Part shown: positions 31,885 through 41,308 of the stretch, piece after piece | How positions within the stretch are numbered: the first letter of the stretch is position 1 | Layout of the letters: every line of letters starts with the position of its first letter | From: Lacrimispora xylanisolvens | GTDB taxonomy: Bacteria; Bacillota; Clostridia; Lachnospirales; Lachnospiraceae | DNA: 64,000 bases | Reading direction: 5' to 3' | NCBI RefSeq assembly: GCF_002934545.1 | Contig: NZ_PTJA01000001.1 | Location: forward strand, 248,001-312,000 | Position numbers and translations under genes: made by a program | Notes under the pieces: generated by a model | Told to the model about the DNA's origin: nothing | The model's input: the letters and a program-made list of their open reading frames with translations, nothing else | Databases searched by the model: none

Positions 31885-34359
31885 ATGAATCGTTTGGCTA
31901 AAAAGATAGGTATTTTATCTGTGGTATTCGTAATGGCTATCGCAGTTTATTTTATGTGGAATCAGAGAAATACAGAAAAAAATGATGTAATGGTATATAC
32001 CTCCATGGATGAGGCAGCCCTTCCTGTTGTATACGCGGACATGTACGGGAAAAAGATGAATCTTCTGCATGGCTATGTTCAGGATATGGCACAGACTGTA
32101 TCAAGAGAGGCACTTACCGTACTTCCCCAGGACCGGAATTTAAACCTTGGGATTGCAGATTATAACGGCACCATAACCGGGATACAGTATGAAGTGCGCA
32201 GTCTTGATTTAAGCCGCCTTGTGGAACGCACCAGCCTAAGCAAATGGGACCAGGAAGAAGGCGTCGTAAAGGCATCTCTTCCCATACAGAATCTTCTGAC
32301 AAAAGACAAGGAATATATACTGGTTCTTACACTGGACACCTCGGATAACGGAACACTTTATTATTACACCCGGATCATGTGGACGGACAGTACCAATGCA
32401 AAGGATATGATTGATTTTGCTGTTGATTTCACAACGAAGACATTTAACTATGACCAGGCAAGGGATCTGACCACATATCTGGAGACCAGTAATACGGAAG
32501 ATAACAGTTCTCTGGGTCATGTTTCCATACGGTCCAGTTTTTCCCAGCTCACCTGGGGAGGGATGTCTATGAAACCGGTTGGAGAAATCCGGACCACTCT
32601 GAAAGATTTGGATGGTGTGATGTGCAGTGTCAGTCTGGAGTACCAGGCTGAGAGGGCTGGTGAAGGAGTAGATTCAGAACTGTATGAGGTGGAAGATACC
32701 TACACAATGAAATGGGACAGCCGCCGCATTTATCTGATGGACTTTGAACGGAATACCAATCAGATATTCTCCGGACAGAAAGAACTGTTCTCTGGAAAAC
32801 GGATCACACTTGGGATCACCAATGCAGATGAAGTTCAGACAAAGAAAAGTCCTGGCGGAAATTGTATTGCTTATGGAATCAATCGGGATTTATGGACCTA
32901 CGATCAGAAACAGGGTCATGCAGTAAAGGTGTTTTCATTCCGGAGCGGAACCGACGATGGTCTTCGCAGTGGTTATAACCAGCATGACATCAAGGTTCTT
33001 TCCGTAAGTGACAACGGCGATGTGGATTTTCTAGTCTACGGATATATGAACCGGGGGATACATGAAGGGAGCATGGGTATTGCTCTCTACCGGTACAGCA
33101 GCGGCGAGAATGCCATAGGGGAGCGGTTCTTTACACCGGTCACCTCATCCTTTGAGATGCTGAAAGAAGAAGTGGGTCAGCTTTCCCATTTAGGGACCAA
33201 CGGAATGCTCTATCTTATGGCCGGCAGGTCTGTTTATGGAATTGATTTAAACAGCAACGAATATATGGTGCTGGCAGATTCTGTTTCTGAGGGAGGCTAT
33301 GCGGTCAGCAGTACAGAGCGTCATTTTGCATGGCAGGAAGGAAATGACGTTTTCGGTGCCAGTGTGATTCATCTGATGGACCTGGATACCGGAATTAAAA
33401 GAGAAATCAGCGGAGGAGAGGACAACCGTTTTCGTCCTTTGGGCTTCGTAGGTGATGATTTCATCTATGGAATTGCGAAAAACGGTGATATCTGGTCTCA
33501 GAACGGCAGGGTTCTTGATGCTCCCATGTACCGGATTGAGATTATGGATCAAGGCGGTTCGATTGTTAAGAAATATGAACAGGATCAGACTTATATTGCG
33601 GATGTGACGGTAGATGGAAGCCGGATTCACTTAACCCAGGTACTTAAAAACGACAGCCAGTCCTATTCGGTCTCCAGGCAGGATACCATTGTCTGCAACC
33701 AGGAGATTTCCAATGAAGAATTAAAGGGGATCGGCTGGTACGCTTCAGAGGACCGCAAAAAGATTTATTTTGTCCAGCTGGATCAGGAAGCATCCAGCCG
33801 GGATGTAACCATTGCAGTGCCAAAGAAGGTAGCCTATGAAACAACCGAGGTGGTTGAATTAAAGAGCCGCCCTAAGAGTCAGGATAACAGATATCTGGCC
33901 TATGCAGGAGGTCATTATCTGGGAAGCAGCAGAAGTTTTATTAAGGCGATGGAGCTTGCCTATGATAAGATGGGGATTGTGACTGATCAGAATCAGCAGA
34001 TTTTGTGGAACCGTGTGAATCGGCCTCCTGTTAAAGCCATGAAAGACCCATTGAAGAAAGGCGCAGCTTTAATCCGGAATCTGTCAGGCTTTGAAGATGA
34101 TGGATTAATGGATGGAGTCTTTATGATTGATGCCAGAGGTGCTACCTTAAATCAGATTCTTTATTTTATCGGCCAGGGGTGTCCGGTTGCAGCCTTCACA
34201 GGTCAGGGAGGGTATGTTCTTATCTCAGGCTATGACCAGTATAATGTCACACTATATAATCCGGAAACGAAGGATAGTCAGAAAATGGGCCTAAATGATG
34301 CCTCTGCTTACTTCTCTGGCCTTGGAAATGATTTTATCTGCGGAGTAATAATGGAATAA
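31885..34359 (+). CDS. large membrane-anchored extracytoplasmic protein with degenerate C39-like C-terminus
   Basis: An 824-residue protein of unknown function. One N-terminal hydrophobic helix (about residues 8-26) anchors it, with the rest predicted outside the cell. The middle (about 270-600) shows repeated blade-like segments rich in Asp/Gly and aromatic residues, as in beta-propellers. The last 150 residues look like a papain-like C39 fold: QGCPVAAFTGQGGYVLISGYDQY is arranged like the His-containing strand of C39 peptidases, but the His is replaced by Gly and no catalytic Cys motif is found, so peptidase activity is unlikely. The second ATG (31885) has the better SD spacing. It stands alone before murA. 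Confidence 0.7.
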   Translation: MNRLAKKIGILSVVFVMAIAVYFMWNQRNTEKNDVMVYTSMDEAALPVVYADMYGKKMNLLHGYVQDMAQTVSREALTVLPQDRNLNLGIADYNGTITGIQYEVRSLDLSRLVERTSLSKWDQEEGVVKASLPIQNLLTKDKEYILVLTLDTSDNGTLYYYTRIMWTDSTNAKDMIDFAVDFTTKTFNYDQARDLTTYLETSNTEDNSSLGHVSIRSSFSQLTWGGMSMKPVGEIRTTLKDLDGVMCSVSLEYQAERAGEGVDSELYEVEDTYTMKWDSRRIYLMDFERNTNQIFSGQKELFSGKRITLGITNADEVQTKKSPGGNCIAYGINRDLWTYDQKQGHAVKVFSFRSGTDDGLRSGYNQHDIKVLSVSDNGDVDFLVYGYMNRGIHEGSMGIALYRYSSGENAIGERFFTPVTSSFEMLKEEVGQLSHLGTNGMLYLMAGRSVYGIDLNSNEYMVLADSVSEGGYAVSSTERHFAWQEGNDVFGASVIHLMDLDTGIKREISGGEDNRFRPLGFVGDDFIYGIAKNGDIWSQNGRVLDAPMYRIEIMDQGGSIVKKYEQDQTYIADVTVDGSRIHLTQVLKNDSQSYSVSRQDTIVCNQEISNEELKGIGWYASEDRKKIYFVQLDQEASSRDVTIAVPKKVAYETTEVVELKSRPKSQDNRYLAYAGGHYLGSSRSFIKAMELAYDKMGIVTDQNQQILWNRVNRPPVKAMKDPLKKGAALIRNLSGFEDDGLMDGVFMIDARGATLNQILYFIGQGCPVAAFTGQGGYVLISGYDQYNVTLYNPETKDSQKMGLNDASAYFSGLGNDFICGVIME

Positions 34360-34373
34360 GAAAATGCGTTCTC

Positions 34374-34401
34374 TTTACAAATCCGTAAGATATGTTATAA
34401 T
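34374..34401 (+). promoter_or_regulatory. promoter of murA
   Basis: TTTACA (34374-34379), 16-bp spacer, perfect TATAAT (34396-34401), 65 bases before the gene. Confidence 0.6.
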
Positions 34402-34466
34402 CATGAAAGGCGAATGTTAAAAATTAAGAGAATTGTAATAGATAAAAGGATAGTCAGAGGTGTGAA

Positions 34467-35759
34467 ATGGAGCAGTATATTATGAAAGGCGGTAATCCCC
34501 TGGTCGGAGAAGTGACCATTGGAGGAGCCAAGAATGCCGCTTTGGGAATTCTTGCAGCAGCTATCATGACAGATGAGGATGTGCTGATTGATAATCTGCC
34601 TGATGTAAGAGATATTAACGTATTACTGGAAGCAATCGAGGAAATCGGAGCCACAGTAGAGCGGATAGACAGACATACGGTCCGCATTAATGGACAGACA
34701 ATCCGTGAAGTATCGGTTGATGATGAATATATCCGCAGAATCAGAGCTTCGTACTATTTTATCGGAGCCATGCTTGGTAAATACAAAAGTGCACAGGTTC
34801 CTCTTCCGGGAGGCTGTAACATTGGAAGCAGACCAATTGACCAGCATTTAAAGGGCTTTCGTGCTCTGGGTGCCGACGTAAAGATTGAACGGGGAGCAGT
34901 AATCGCTCACGCCATCGATCTGGTAGCCAGCCATATCTATCTTGATGTGGTAAGCGTTGGCGCAACCATCAACATTATGATGGCGGCAACTCTTGCAGAA
35001 GGACAGACCATTTTAGAGAACGTGGCGAAGGAACCTCACGTCGTTGACGTGGCTAACTTTTTAAACAGTATGGGCGCCAATATTAAGGGAGCCGGAACCG
35101 ACACCATCCGAATAAAAGGAGTTTCCAGACTTCACGGGACAGAATATTCCATTATTCCTGATCAGATTGAGGCTGGTACATTTATGTGTGCAGCAGCAAT
35201 TACCCGGGGAGATGTCATGGTGAAGAATGTAATTCCAAAGCACCTGGAAGCCATTTCGGCCAAGCTTCTGGAGATGGGTTGCGAAGTGGTGGAATTTGAC
35301 GACGCAGTTCGTGTAGTAGGTAAAACCAATCAGAAGCATACTGATATAAAAACACTTCCCTATCCGGGATTCCCAACTGATATGCAGCCTCAGATGGCAG
35401 TAACACTTGCTCTGGCAGGCGGTACCAGTGTGGTAACTGAGAGTATATTTGAAAACCGCTTCCGCTATGTGGATGAGCTTTCCCGCATGGGTGCCAACGT
35501 AAAGGTGGAAGGTAACGTGGCTGTCATTGACGGCGTAACCGGCTTAACAGGAGCCTTTGTGAATGCACCTGATTTAAGGGCAGGGGCCGCATTGGTGATT
35601 GCCGGTCTTGCAGCAGACGGATATACGGTAGTAGATGAAATTGGTTATATACAAAGAGGTTATGAATGCTTTGAAGATAAGCTTCAGGGTCTGGGAGCCA
35701 TGATTGAAAAAGTGGACTCAGAAAAAGAAGCTCAGAAATTTAAATTAAAAGTAGGATAG
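34467..35759 (+). CDS. murA: UDP-N-acetylglucosamine 1-carboxyvinyltransferase
   Basis: The first committed step of peptidoglycan synthesis: transfer of enolpyruvate from PEP to UDP-GlcNAc. The protein is 430 residues. GGAKNAALGI near residue 19 holds the conserved Lys-Asn pair, and the reactive cysteine is Cys117 in PGGCNIGSRPID, so the enzyme should be fosfomycin-sensitive rather than the Asp-type. It ends at a terminator. Confidence 0.96.
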   Translation: MEQYIMKGGNPLVGEVTIGGAKNAALGILAAAIMTDEDVLIDNLPDVRDINVLLEAIEEIGATVERIDRHTVRINGQTIREVSVDDEYIRRIRASYYFIGAMLGKYKSAQVPLPGGCNIGSRPIDQHLKGFRALGADVKIERGAVIAHAIDLVASHIYLDVVSVGATINIMMAATLAEGQTILENVAKEPHVVDVANFLNSMGANIKGAGTDTIRIKGVSRLHGTEYSIIPDQIEAGTFMCAAAITRGDVMVKNVIPKHLEAISAKLLEMGCEVVEFDDAVRVVGKTNQKHTDIKTLPYPGFPTDMQPQMAVTLALAGGTSVVTESIFENRFRYVDELSRMGANVKVEGNVAVIDGVTGLTGAFVNAPDLRAGAALVIAGLAADGYTVVDEIGYIQRGYECFEDKLQGLGAMIEKVDSEKEAQKFKLKVG

Positions 35760-35782
35760 GCGGGGGCTTCCCCCGCCGTTTT
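35759..35782 (+). terminator. terminator after murA
   Basis: A short GC-rich hairpin (GCGGGGG / CCCCCGC) directly at the stop codon, followed by gtttt. Confidence 0.75.
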
Positions 35783-35803
35783 GCTTGACAGGAGGATGGG
35801 GAT

Positions 35804-36733
35804 ATGGAAATGAAAAAGAAACCGGTGCTTGTTATTATGGCAGCGGGGATGGGCAGCCGGTACGGCGGATTAAAACAGATCGATCCGGTGGACGCCCATG
35901 GAAACAAGATTATTGATTTTTCTATTTACGATGCAGTGGAAGCAGGCTTTGAAAAGGTGGTTTTCATCATTAAGAAAGCCATTGAGAAAGAATTTAAAGA
36001 GCATATCGGTGACCGCATGGCAGCTCACGTAAAGGTGGAATATGTCTATCAGGAGCTTTTTAAACTGCCTGACGGATTTGAAGTGCCGGACGGACGGGTT
36101 AAACCCTGGGGAACGGGTCATGCCATCCTTTGCTGTGAGGAAGTGATTGATGGTCCATTCGCCGTGATCAATGCGGATGATTATTATGGAAAAAGTGCGT
36201 TTCAATCTGTTTTCAACTTCTTATCCCAGGTTCAGGACGGGAATAAATACCAGTTTTCCATGGTTGGCTATAAGCTTTACAACACACTGACAGAGAACGG
36301 CCATGTTGCCAGAGGTGTATGCACGGTTTCGGAACATGGACTGCTCACCGATATCTGTGAGAGGACCAGAATAGAAAAACATGGAGAGAAGGCGGAATTT
36401 ACGGAAGATGATGGTGCAACCTGGACCGGTCTTTCAGAAGATACTCTTGTATCCATGAATTTATGGGGATTTACCAGTAGTATCTTAACGGAGCTGAAAG
36501 AACGATTCCCCGTCTTTTTAAACAAAGAGTTAAAAGAGAATCCTCTTAAATGCGAATACTTTCTTCCCTTTGTGGTAGATGAACTGCTAAAAGAAGAAAA
36601 AGCAGAGGTAACTGTATTAAAAAGTACAGACCGCTGGTATGGTGTCACTTATCAGGAAGATAAAAAGACGGTAGTGGACGCAATTGCAGGCTTTAAAGCC
36701 GCCGGTCTTTACCCCGAAAAGCTTTGGGACTGA
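35804..36733 (+). CDS. sugar-phosphate nucleotidyltransferase family protein (paralogue 2)
   Basis: A 309-residue NTP-transferase-fold protein, clearly similar over its whole length to the one at 20428: VLVIMAAGMGSRYGGLKQID, KPWGTGHAILC and VINADDYYG are shared with small changes. It has the usual single Gly-Gly in the loop where paralogue 1 has three Gly. SD aggagg precedes the ATG. It stands between murA and the metK leader; the substrate is unknown. Confidence 0.82.
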   Translation: MEMKKKPVLVIMAAGMGSRYGGLKQIDPVDAHGNKIIDFSIYDAVEAGFEKVVFIIKKAIEKEFKEHIGDRMAAHVKVEYVYQELFKLPDGFEVPDGRVKPWGTGHAILCCEEVIDGPFAVINADDYYGKSAFQSVFNFLSQVQDGNKYQFSMVGYKLYNTLTENGHVARGVCTVSEHGLLTDICERTRIEKHGEKAEFTEDDGATWTGLSEDTLVSMNLWGFTSSILTELKERFPVFLNKELKENPLKCEYFLPFVVDELLKEEKAEVTVLKSTDRWYGVTYQEDKKTVVDAIAGFKAAGLYPEKLWD

Positions 36734-36757
36734 CCTGACAGAAAAAATACTGGACTA

Positions 36758-36786
36758 TTGACATATGCCCGTTATTAGAGTAAAAT
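36758..36786 (+). promoter_or_regulatory. promoter of metK
   Basis: Perfect TTGACA (36758-36763), 17-bp spacer, TAAAAT (36781-36786). Transcription would start near 36793, about 50 bases before the riboswitch. Confidence 0.75.
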
Positions 36787-36844
36787 GGAAAAGCAGATAT
36801 TGTAACTGCTAAAATTGAATAACAAATGAAAAGTCGTAATATCC

Positions 36845-36968
36845 CTTATTCAGAGTGATGGAGATACAAAGGATCTGTGAAGTCACGGCAACCCCAGTCG
36901 GTTTTGTGGTTTATAACCATAAGAAACGCCCGGAAGGTGCCAACCTGAGCGAGAAATCGAGCAATAAG
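36845..36968 (+). ncRNA. SAM-I (S-box) riboswitch
   Basis: The S-box core is recognisable: AGAGTGATGGAGA on the 5' side, TGAAGTCACGGCAACC in the middle, AAGGTGCCAACCTGAGC and GAGAAATCGAGC on the 3' side. The closing helix P1 pairs CTTATT (36845-36850) with AATAAG (36963-36968). It binds S-adenosylmethionine and, when bound, allows the terminator at 36992 to form, turning metK off. Confidence 0.95.
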
Positions 36969-36991
36969 AGGATTTGATACAAATATGAATC

Positions 36992-37020
36992 AAGTCCGCG
37001 TTGCTGCGGACTTTTCTTTT
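36992..37020 (+). terminator. riboswitch-controlled terminator
   Basis: An 8-bp stem AAGTCCGC / GCGGACTT (36992-36999 with 37006-37013) followed by ttctttttg, located between riboswitch and metK. Confidence 0.9.
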
Positions 37021-37058
37021 TGTTATTCCCCCATGTAAGCAGAGGAGGAAATGACAAC

Positions 37059-38246
37059 ATGGAAAAATTATTATTTACATCAGAATCCGTTACTGAAGGA
37101 CATCCGGATAAAATGTGTGATCAGATTTCAGATGCAATTCTTGATGAGATGTTAAGACAGGACCCCATGAGCAGGGTAGCCTGTGAGACCTGTACTACCA
37201 CCGGTCTTGTTATGGTTATGGGTGAGATCACAACCCAGGCATACGTAGACATTCAGAAGGTAGTGCGTGAAACAGTAAGAGAAATTGGTTATGACCGTGC
37301 AAAGTATGGTTTTGACTGTGATACCTGCGGTGTGATTGTTGCTCTTGATGAGCAGTCCCAGGATATTGCGATGGGTGTAGACCGCGCCCTTGAAGCAAAA
37401 GAAAACAAGATGTCAGACAAAGAAATCGATGCCATCGGAGCCGGAGATCAGGGCATGATGTTTGGATACGCCAGCAACGAGACAGAAGAATATATGCCAT
37501 ATCCCATTGCACTGGCTCATAAGCTTGCACTTCAGCTGACAAAAGTTCGTAAGAACGGAACTTTAACGTATCTGCGTCCCGATGGAAAAACACAGGTGAC
37601 GGTAGAATACGATGAGAACGGCAAACCTCTTCGCCTTGATGCGGTGGTATTATCTACCCAGCACGATGAAGATGTCAGCCAGGAACAGATCCACAAAGAC
37701 ATTAAAAAGTATGTATTTGATGAGATCCTTCCTGCTGAGCTGGTGGATGATCATACTAAATTTTTCATTAACCCGACCGGCCGTTTTGTAATTGGCGGAC
37801 CTCATGGAGACAGCGGTCTTACCGGTCGTAAGATCATTGTAGATACCTATGGCGGTTATGCACGTCACGGCGGCGGAGCATTCTCTGGAAAGGACTGCAC
37901 CAAGGTAGACCGTTCAGCCGCTTATGCAGCCCGTTATGTTGCAAAGAACATCGTAGCAGCAGGCCTTGCCGATAAGTGCGAGATTCAGCTGTCCTATGCC
38001 ATTGGAGTTGCTCACCCTACCTCCATCATGGTTGATACCTTTGGAACCGGTAAACTAAGCAATGAAAAGCTGGTTGAGATTGTCCGGGTAAACTTTGACT
38101 TACGTCCGGCTGGAATTATTAAGATGCTGGATTTACGCCGTCCGATTTATAAGCAGACTGCTGCTTATGGTCATTTTGGAAGAAACGATTTAGATCTGCC
38201 ATGGGAGAAGCTTGATAAGGTTTCCCTTTTAAAAGCATATTTATAA
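37059..38246 (+). CDS. metK: S-adenosylmethionine synthetase
   Basis: Makes SAM from methionine and ATP. The protein is 395 residues with the family signatures [21 protein letters not shown]-type N-terminus, [12 protein letters not shown] and [20 protein letters not shown] gaggagg precedes the ATG at 37059. The SAM riboswitch upstream gives feedback control. Confidence 0.98.
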   Translation: MEKLLFTSESVTEGHPDKMCDQISDAILDEMLRQDPMSRVACETCTTTGLVMVMGEITTQAYVDIQKVVRETVREIGYDRAKYGFDCDTCGVIVALDEQSQDIAMGVDRALEAKENKMSDKEIDAIGAGDQGMMFGYASNETEEYMPYPIALAHKLALQLTKVRKNGTLTYLRPDGKTQVTVEYDENGKPLRLDAVVLSTQHDEDVSQEQIHKDIKKYVFDEILPAELVDDHTKFFINPTGRFVIGGPHGDSGLTGRKIIVDTYGGYARHGGGAFSGKDCTKVDRSAAYAARYVAKNIVAAGLADKCEIQLSYAIGVAHPTSIMVDTFGTGKLSNEKLVEIVRVNFDLRPAGIIKMLDLRRPIYKQTAAYGHFGRNDLDLPWEKLDKVSLLKAYL

Positions 38247-38256
38247 TTATGATAGG

Positions 38257-38309
38257 AAAAAGATGCCGCGAGACAGCTGATTTACAGCTGAAAGCGGCAT
38301 CTTTTTTTA
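38257..38309 (+). terminator. terminator after metK
   Basis: A 13-bp stem (38257-38269 with 38294-38306) enclosing a small CAGCTG hairpin, followed by a T run. Confidence 0.92.
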
Positions 38310-38341
38310 TGGATAAACAGAGACTGACTATGTTTTTTAAT

Positions 38342-38367
38342 ATTTGGCGCTAAAACTAGCGCCAAAT
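38342..38367. promoter_or_regulatory. operator of PTS locus, site 1
   Basis: A perfect inverted repeat ATTTGGCGCT-N6-AGCGCCAAAT. It ends exactly 15 bases before the -35 box at 38383, a position suited to an activator. The same TTTGGC...GCCAAA motif recurs at 43473 with the same distance to the promoter. Confidence 0.78.
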
Positions 38368-38382
38368 CCCAGTTACTTCGTG

Positions 38383-38412
38383 TTGAAATTTAAACCTCAC
38401 ATTGATTATAAT
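38383..38412 (+). promoter_or_regulatory. promoter of first PTS gene
   Basis: TTGAAA (38383-38388), 18-bp spacer, perfect TATAAT (38407-38412). Confidence 0.72.
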
Positions 38413-38498
38413 AGGGCTATGAAAAGGAATTGATTGGCCAATCATACCTTCCACGGGTCACACAGTAAATACTATATCATAAAGTGAGGGTATGCAAA

Positions 38499-39881
38499 AT
38501 GAAAGAGAAGGTACAAGTATTTGGCCGCTTTTTAAGCGGTATGGTAATGCCGAACATCGGTGCATTTATTGCATGGGGACTGATTACGGCATTGTTTATT
38601 CCAACGGGATGGTATCCCAATGAAGCTATCGGAGCACTGGTTTCTCCTATGGCCAGCATGCTTCTGCCACTTTTGATCGGCTACACGGGTGGTACGATCG
38701 TTTATGGTCAGAGGGGCGGCGTGATCGGAGCAATCACAGCCATGGGAGTGATCGTTGGATCCAGTATCCCCATGTTTATGGGGGCAATGATTGTAGGTCC
38801 GGTCAGTGCCTGGATACTTAAACAGTTTGATCGGAAAATAGAGAAAAAGATCCCCGCCGGTTTCGAGATGTTGATTAATAACTTTTCCCTGGGCATCATC
38901 GGTGCTATCTTAACAGCTATCGCCTTAAAGGGAGTTGCACCTGTTGTAGAGGTTCTGAACCGGGTGATGGAAGCAGGAGTCGGGTTCTTTGTGGATCATA
39001 AACTGCTGCCTCTGGCAAGCGTCTTTATTGAACCTGCCAAGGTTCTGTTTTTAAACAATGCCGTCAACCATGGAATTCTTTCTCCTATGGGAATCCAGCA
39101 GGTAGAGGAAGTGGGGAAATCCATATTCTTTCTTCTGGAGGCAAACCCGGGACCGGGACTTGGAATTTTACTGGCATATTGCATCGCGGGTAAAGGATCT
39201 GCCAAGAGCTCAGCGCCCGGCGCAATCATCATTCACTTTTTAGGGGGAATCCATGAGATTTATTTCCCTTATATCCTGATGAATCCTCTTTTACTTCTGG
39301 CAGTTATAGCAGGTGGAGCCAGTGGAATTTTTGTCTTCCAGATCCTGGGCGTGGGATTAATCTCACCAGCATCTCCCGGAAGCATTCTGGCTGTTCTTGC
39401 AATGACACCTAAAGGCGGATACTTTGGTACGCTGGCAGGTGTTGCAGTAGCTGCCGCAGTTTCCTTCCTTGTGGCTCTTCCTCTGCTTCGGTTCACAGGA
39501 AAAGGCGGAGATTTAGAGGAATCGAAGGATAAAGTTAAGAAGATGAAACAGGAGTCCAAAGGAAATCAGACGGTAGAAATGAATGTATCATCTGGCAGCA
39601 GTATTAAAAAAATTGTATTTGCCTGTGATGCAGGTATGGGTTCCAGCGCAATGGGAGCTACTGTATTGAAAAAAAAGCTGGCAGCAGCAGGATTTGGAGA
39701 TATTTCAGTGGTTCACTCGCCCGTATCCTCCATTCCTCAGGATGCCCAGATCGTGGTAACTCATAAGGAATTAAAGGAGCGTGCAGCTCACAGCAATCCC
39801 AATGCACAGCTGGTCCTGATAACAAATTTTATGGCGGCTCCGGAATATGACCAGCTGGTGGAATCATTAAAAGAAAATTAG
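38499..39881 (+). CDS. mannitol-family PTS EIICB component (paralogue 1)
   Basis: Imports and phosphorylates a hexitol. The protein is 460 residues: an EIIC membrane domain (residues 1-335) with the mannitol-family motif GGIHEIYFPYIL, and a C-terminal EIIB domain with the phosphocysteine Cys376 in FACDAGMGSSAMG. The EIIA domain is absent and supplied by the separate gene at 43576. The ATG at 38499 fits the SD agtgaggg; an in-frame GTG at 38484 lies in the SD. The substrate may be mannitol or a related hexitol. Confidence 0.9.
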   Translation: MKEKVQVFGRFLSGMVMPNIGAFIAWGLITALFIPTGWYPNEAIGALVSPMASMLLPLLIGYTGGTIVYGQRGGVIGAITAMGVIVGSSIPMFMGAMIVGPVSAWILKQFDRKIEKKIPAGFEMLINNFSLGIIGAILTAIALKGVAPVVEVLNRVMEAGVGFFVDHKLLPLASVFIEPAKVLFLNNAVNHGILSPMGIQQVEEVGKSIFFLLEANPGPGLGILLAYCIAGKGSAKSSAPGAIIIHFLGGIHEIYFPYILMNPLLLLAVIAGGASGIFVFQILGVGLISPASPGSILAVLAMTPKGGYFGTLAGVAVAAAVSFLVALPLLRFTGKGGDLEESKDKVKKMKQESKGNQTVEMNVSSGSSIKKIVFACDAGMGSSAMGATVLKKKLAAAGFGDISVVHSPVSSIPQDAQIVVTHKELKERAAHSNPNAQLVLITNFMAAPEYDQLVESLKEN

Positions 39882-39906
39882 ATTAATTCATTGTGAAACT
39901 ACTGCC

Positions 39907-39935
39907 TTTCATCTGATTGTAAACCATGTTATAAT
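39907..39935 (+). promoter_or_regulatory. candidate promoter of second PTS gene
   Basis: Perfect TATAAT (39930-39935) with a weak -35 (TTTCAT, 39907-39912) at 17 bp. There is no TTTGGC operator here. Confidence 0.42.
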
Positions 39936-39978
39936 ACTTACAAAAATATATAATGGGTTTAAAAGGGGAATTTCACAG

Positions 39979-41307
39979 ATGAAATTAGCGGGGAAAGTAC
40001 TGAAGTATTACAGCAGGGTGATTGCTGAATGCATACCTCTTTTTGTGACAGCAGGACTGCTGTCAGCCTTTTCGGCAGGCATATTCCAGAATGAGCACCT
40101 GTATGAAATGTCAAAAATTTTATCTTCTCTGGTGATTCCGGTATTTATGGGATATAAAGCAGGCACTGTGTGCGGCGGGGAGGTCGGCGGGTTAGCCGGC
40201 ACCCTTGCCGCTTCTGTTGTTGTAATAGCAGAGCCTGCCTCTGCCATGGTTCTGTCTGTCATGGCAGGTAGTATGGCCGGGTTTCTATGCAGGAAGGGGT
40301 TAGACCGGATCAAAAATTGGATTCCTTCCGGCTTTGAGATGCTTTTTAGCAACTTATATTTAGCATCGTTAGGGCTTCTTGCCGGGGGCGCTGCCTATTT
40401 CTTTGTGATACCGGAGGCAGAATGGCTGTTGGGATTTTTAGGAAATGGTTTATCATTTATGATAGACAGGGGAATCATCCCCTTTATCAGCTTTATAGTA
40501 GAGCCGTTAAAAATTATTTTCTTTAATAACTGGATTAATCATGGCTTTTTTCTGCCGCTGGGGCTGGAACAGTTAAAAACCCAGGAGAGTTCCATTTTGT
40601 TTCTTTTGGAGACCAATCCCGGACCGGGATTTGGTATTCTTCTTGCTTATGCCCTGGTTCACCCCAATATGAGAAAAACAATGGTTTCCAGCCTTATTAT
40701 ACAATCTCTGGGAGGTATTCATGAGGTTTATTTCCCTTATATCCTGTCAGATATCCGGTTATTGGCAGGTGCCATAGCCGGAAGCATTGCGGGGAATTAC
40801 TGTTTCATGATGACAGGCAGCGGACTTCTGGGACCGGCTTCCCCCGGAAGCATGATTACCATACTGATTATGGCAGATAAAAAGCATTGGCTGGGAATTG
40901 TTATGGGAATTTTTATTTCCGCTGCTGTGGCCTGCCTTGTATCCTGCCTGATTCTGCTGGGAAACAGGGGGAAATCATCTGCTGATACAGAAAAGGAACA
41001 AAAGGATGAAGTGATGCCAATGAGAATGGAACATGCAAAAATATATTTTGTCTGCGATGTAGGAATGGGATCCAGTGCCATGGCCAGTGCACTTTTTAAG
41101 AAGAGACTGAGACTGGAAGGCTTAACAGGGATAGAGGTATTCCATGTGTCCGCTGACCGGATTCCTGCTGATGCAGATGCGGTTGTCTGCCAGAAGGATT
41201 TTGCCCGCACTCTGCCGCAAATTCATATTCCGTGCTTCACGGTGGACAATTTAACAGATATGTCTGGTTATAAGGAACTCCTGAACTGGTTAATGGGAGG
41301 TGGATAA
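39979..41307 (+). CDS. mannitol-family PTS EIICB component (paralogue 2, divergent)
   Basis: A 442-residue EIICB of the same family as the preceding gene. GGIHEVYFPYIL, NPGPGFGILLAY and the EIIB phosphocysteine Cys359 in FVCDVGMGSSAMA are kept, but the N-terminal helices differ greatly and the EIIB domain is shorter. With all key residues intact it may transport a second substrate or act as a sensor. Its 3' end abuts the regulator gene, suggesting that it partners with the regulator. Confidence 0.85.
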   Translation: MKLAGKVLKYYSRVIAECIPLFVTAGLLSAFSAGIFQNEHLYEMSKILSSLVIPVFMGYKAGTVCGGEVGGLAGTLAASVVVIAEPASAMVLSVMAGSMAGFLCRKGLDRIKNWIPSGFEMLFSNLYLASLGLLAGGAAYFFVIPEAEWLLGFLGNGLSFMIDRGIIPFISFIVEPLKIIFFNNWINHGFFLPLGLEQLKTQESSILFLLETNPGPGFGILLAYALVHPNMRKTMVSSLIIQSLGGIHEVYFPYILSDIRLLAGAIAGSIAGNYCFMMTGSGLLGPASPGSMITILIMADKKHWLGIVMGIFISAAVACLVSCLILLGNRGKSSADTEKEQKDEVMPMRMEHAKIYFVCDVGMGSSAMASALFKKRLRLEGLTGIEVFHVSADRIPADADAVVCQKDFARTLPQIHIPCFTVDNLTDMSGYKELLNWLMGGG

Positions 41308-41308
41308 G

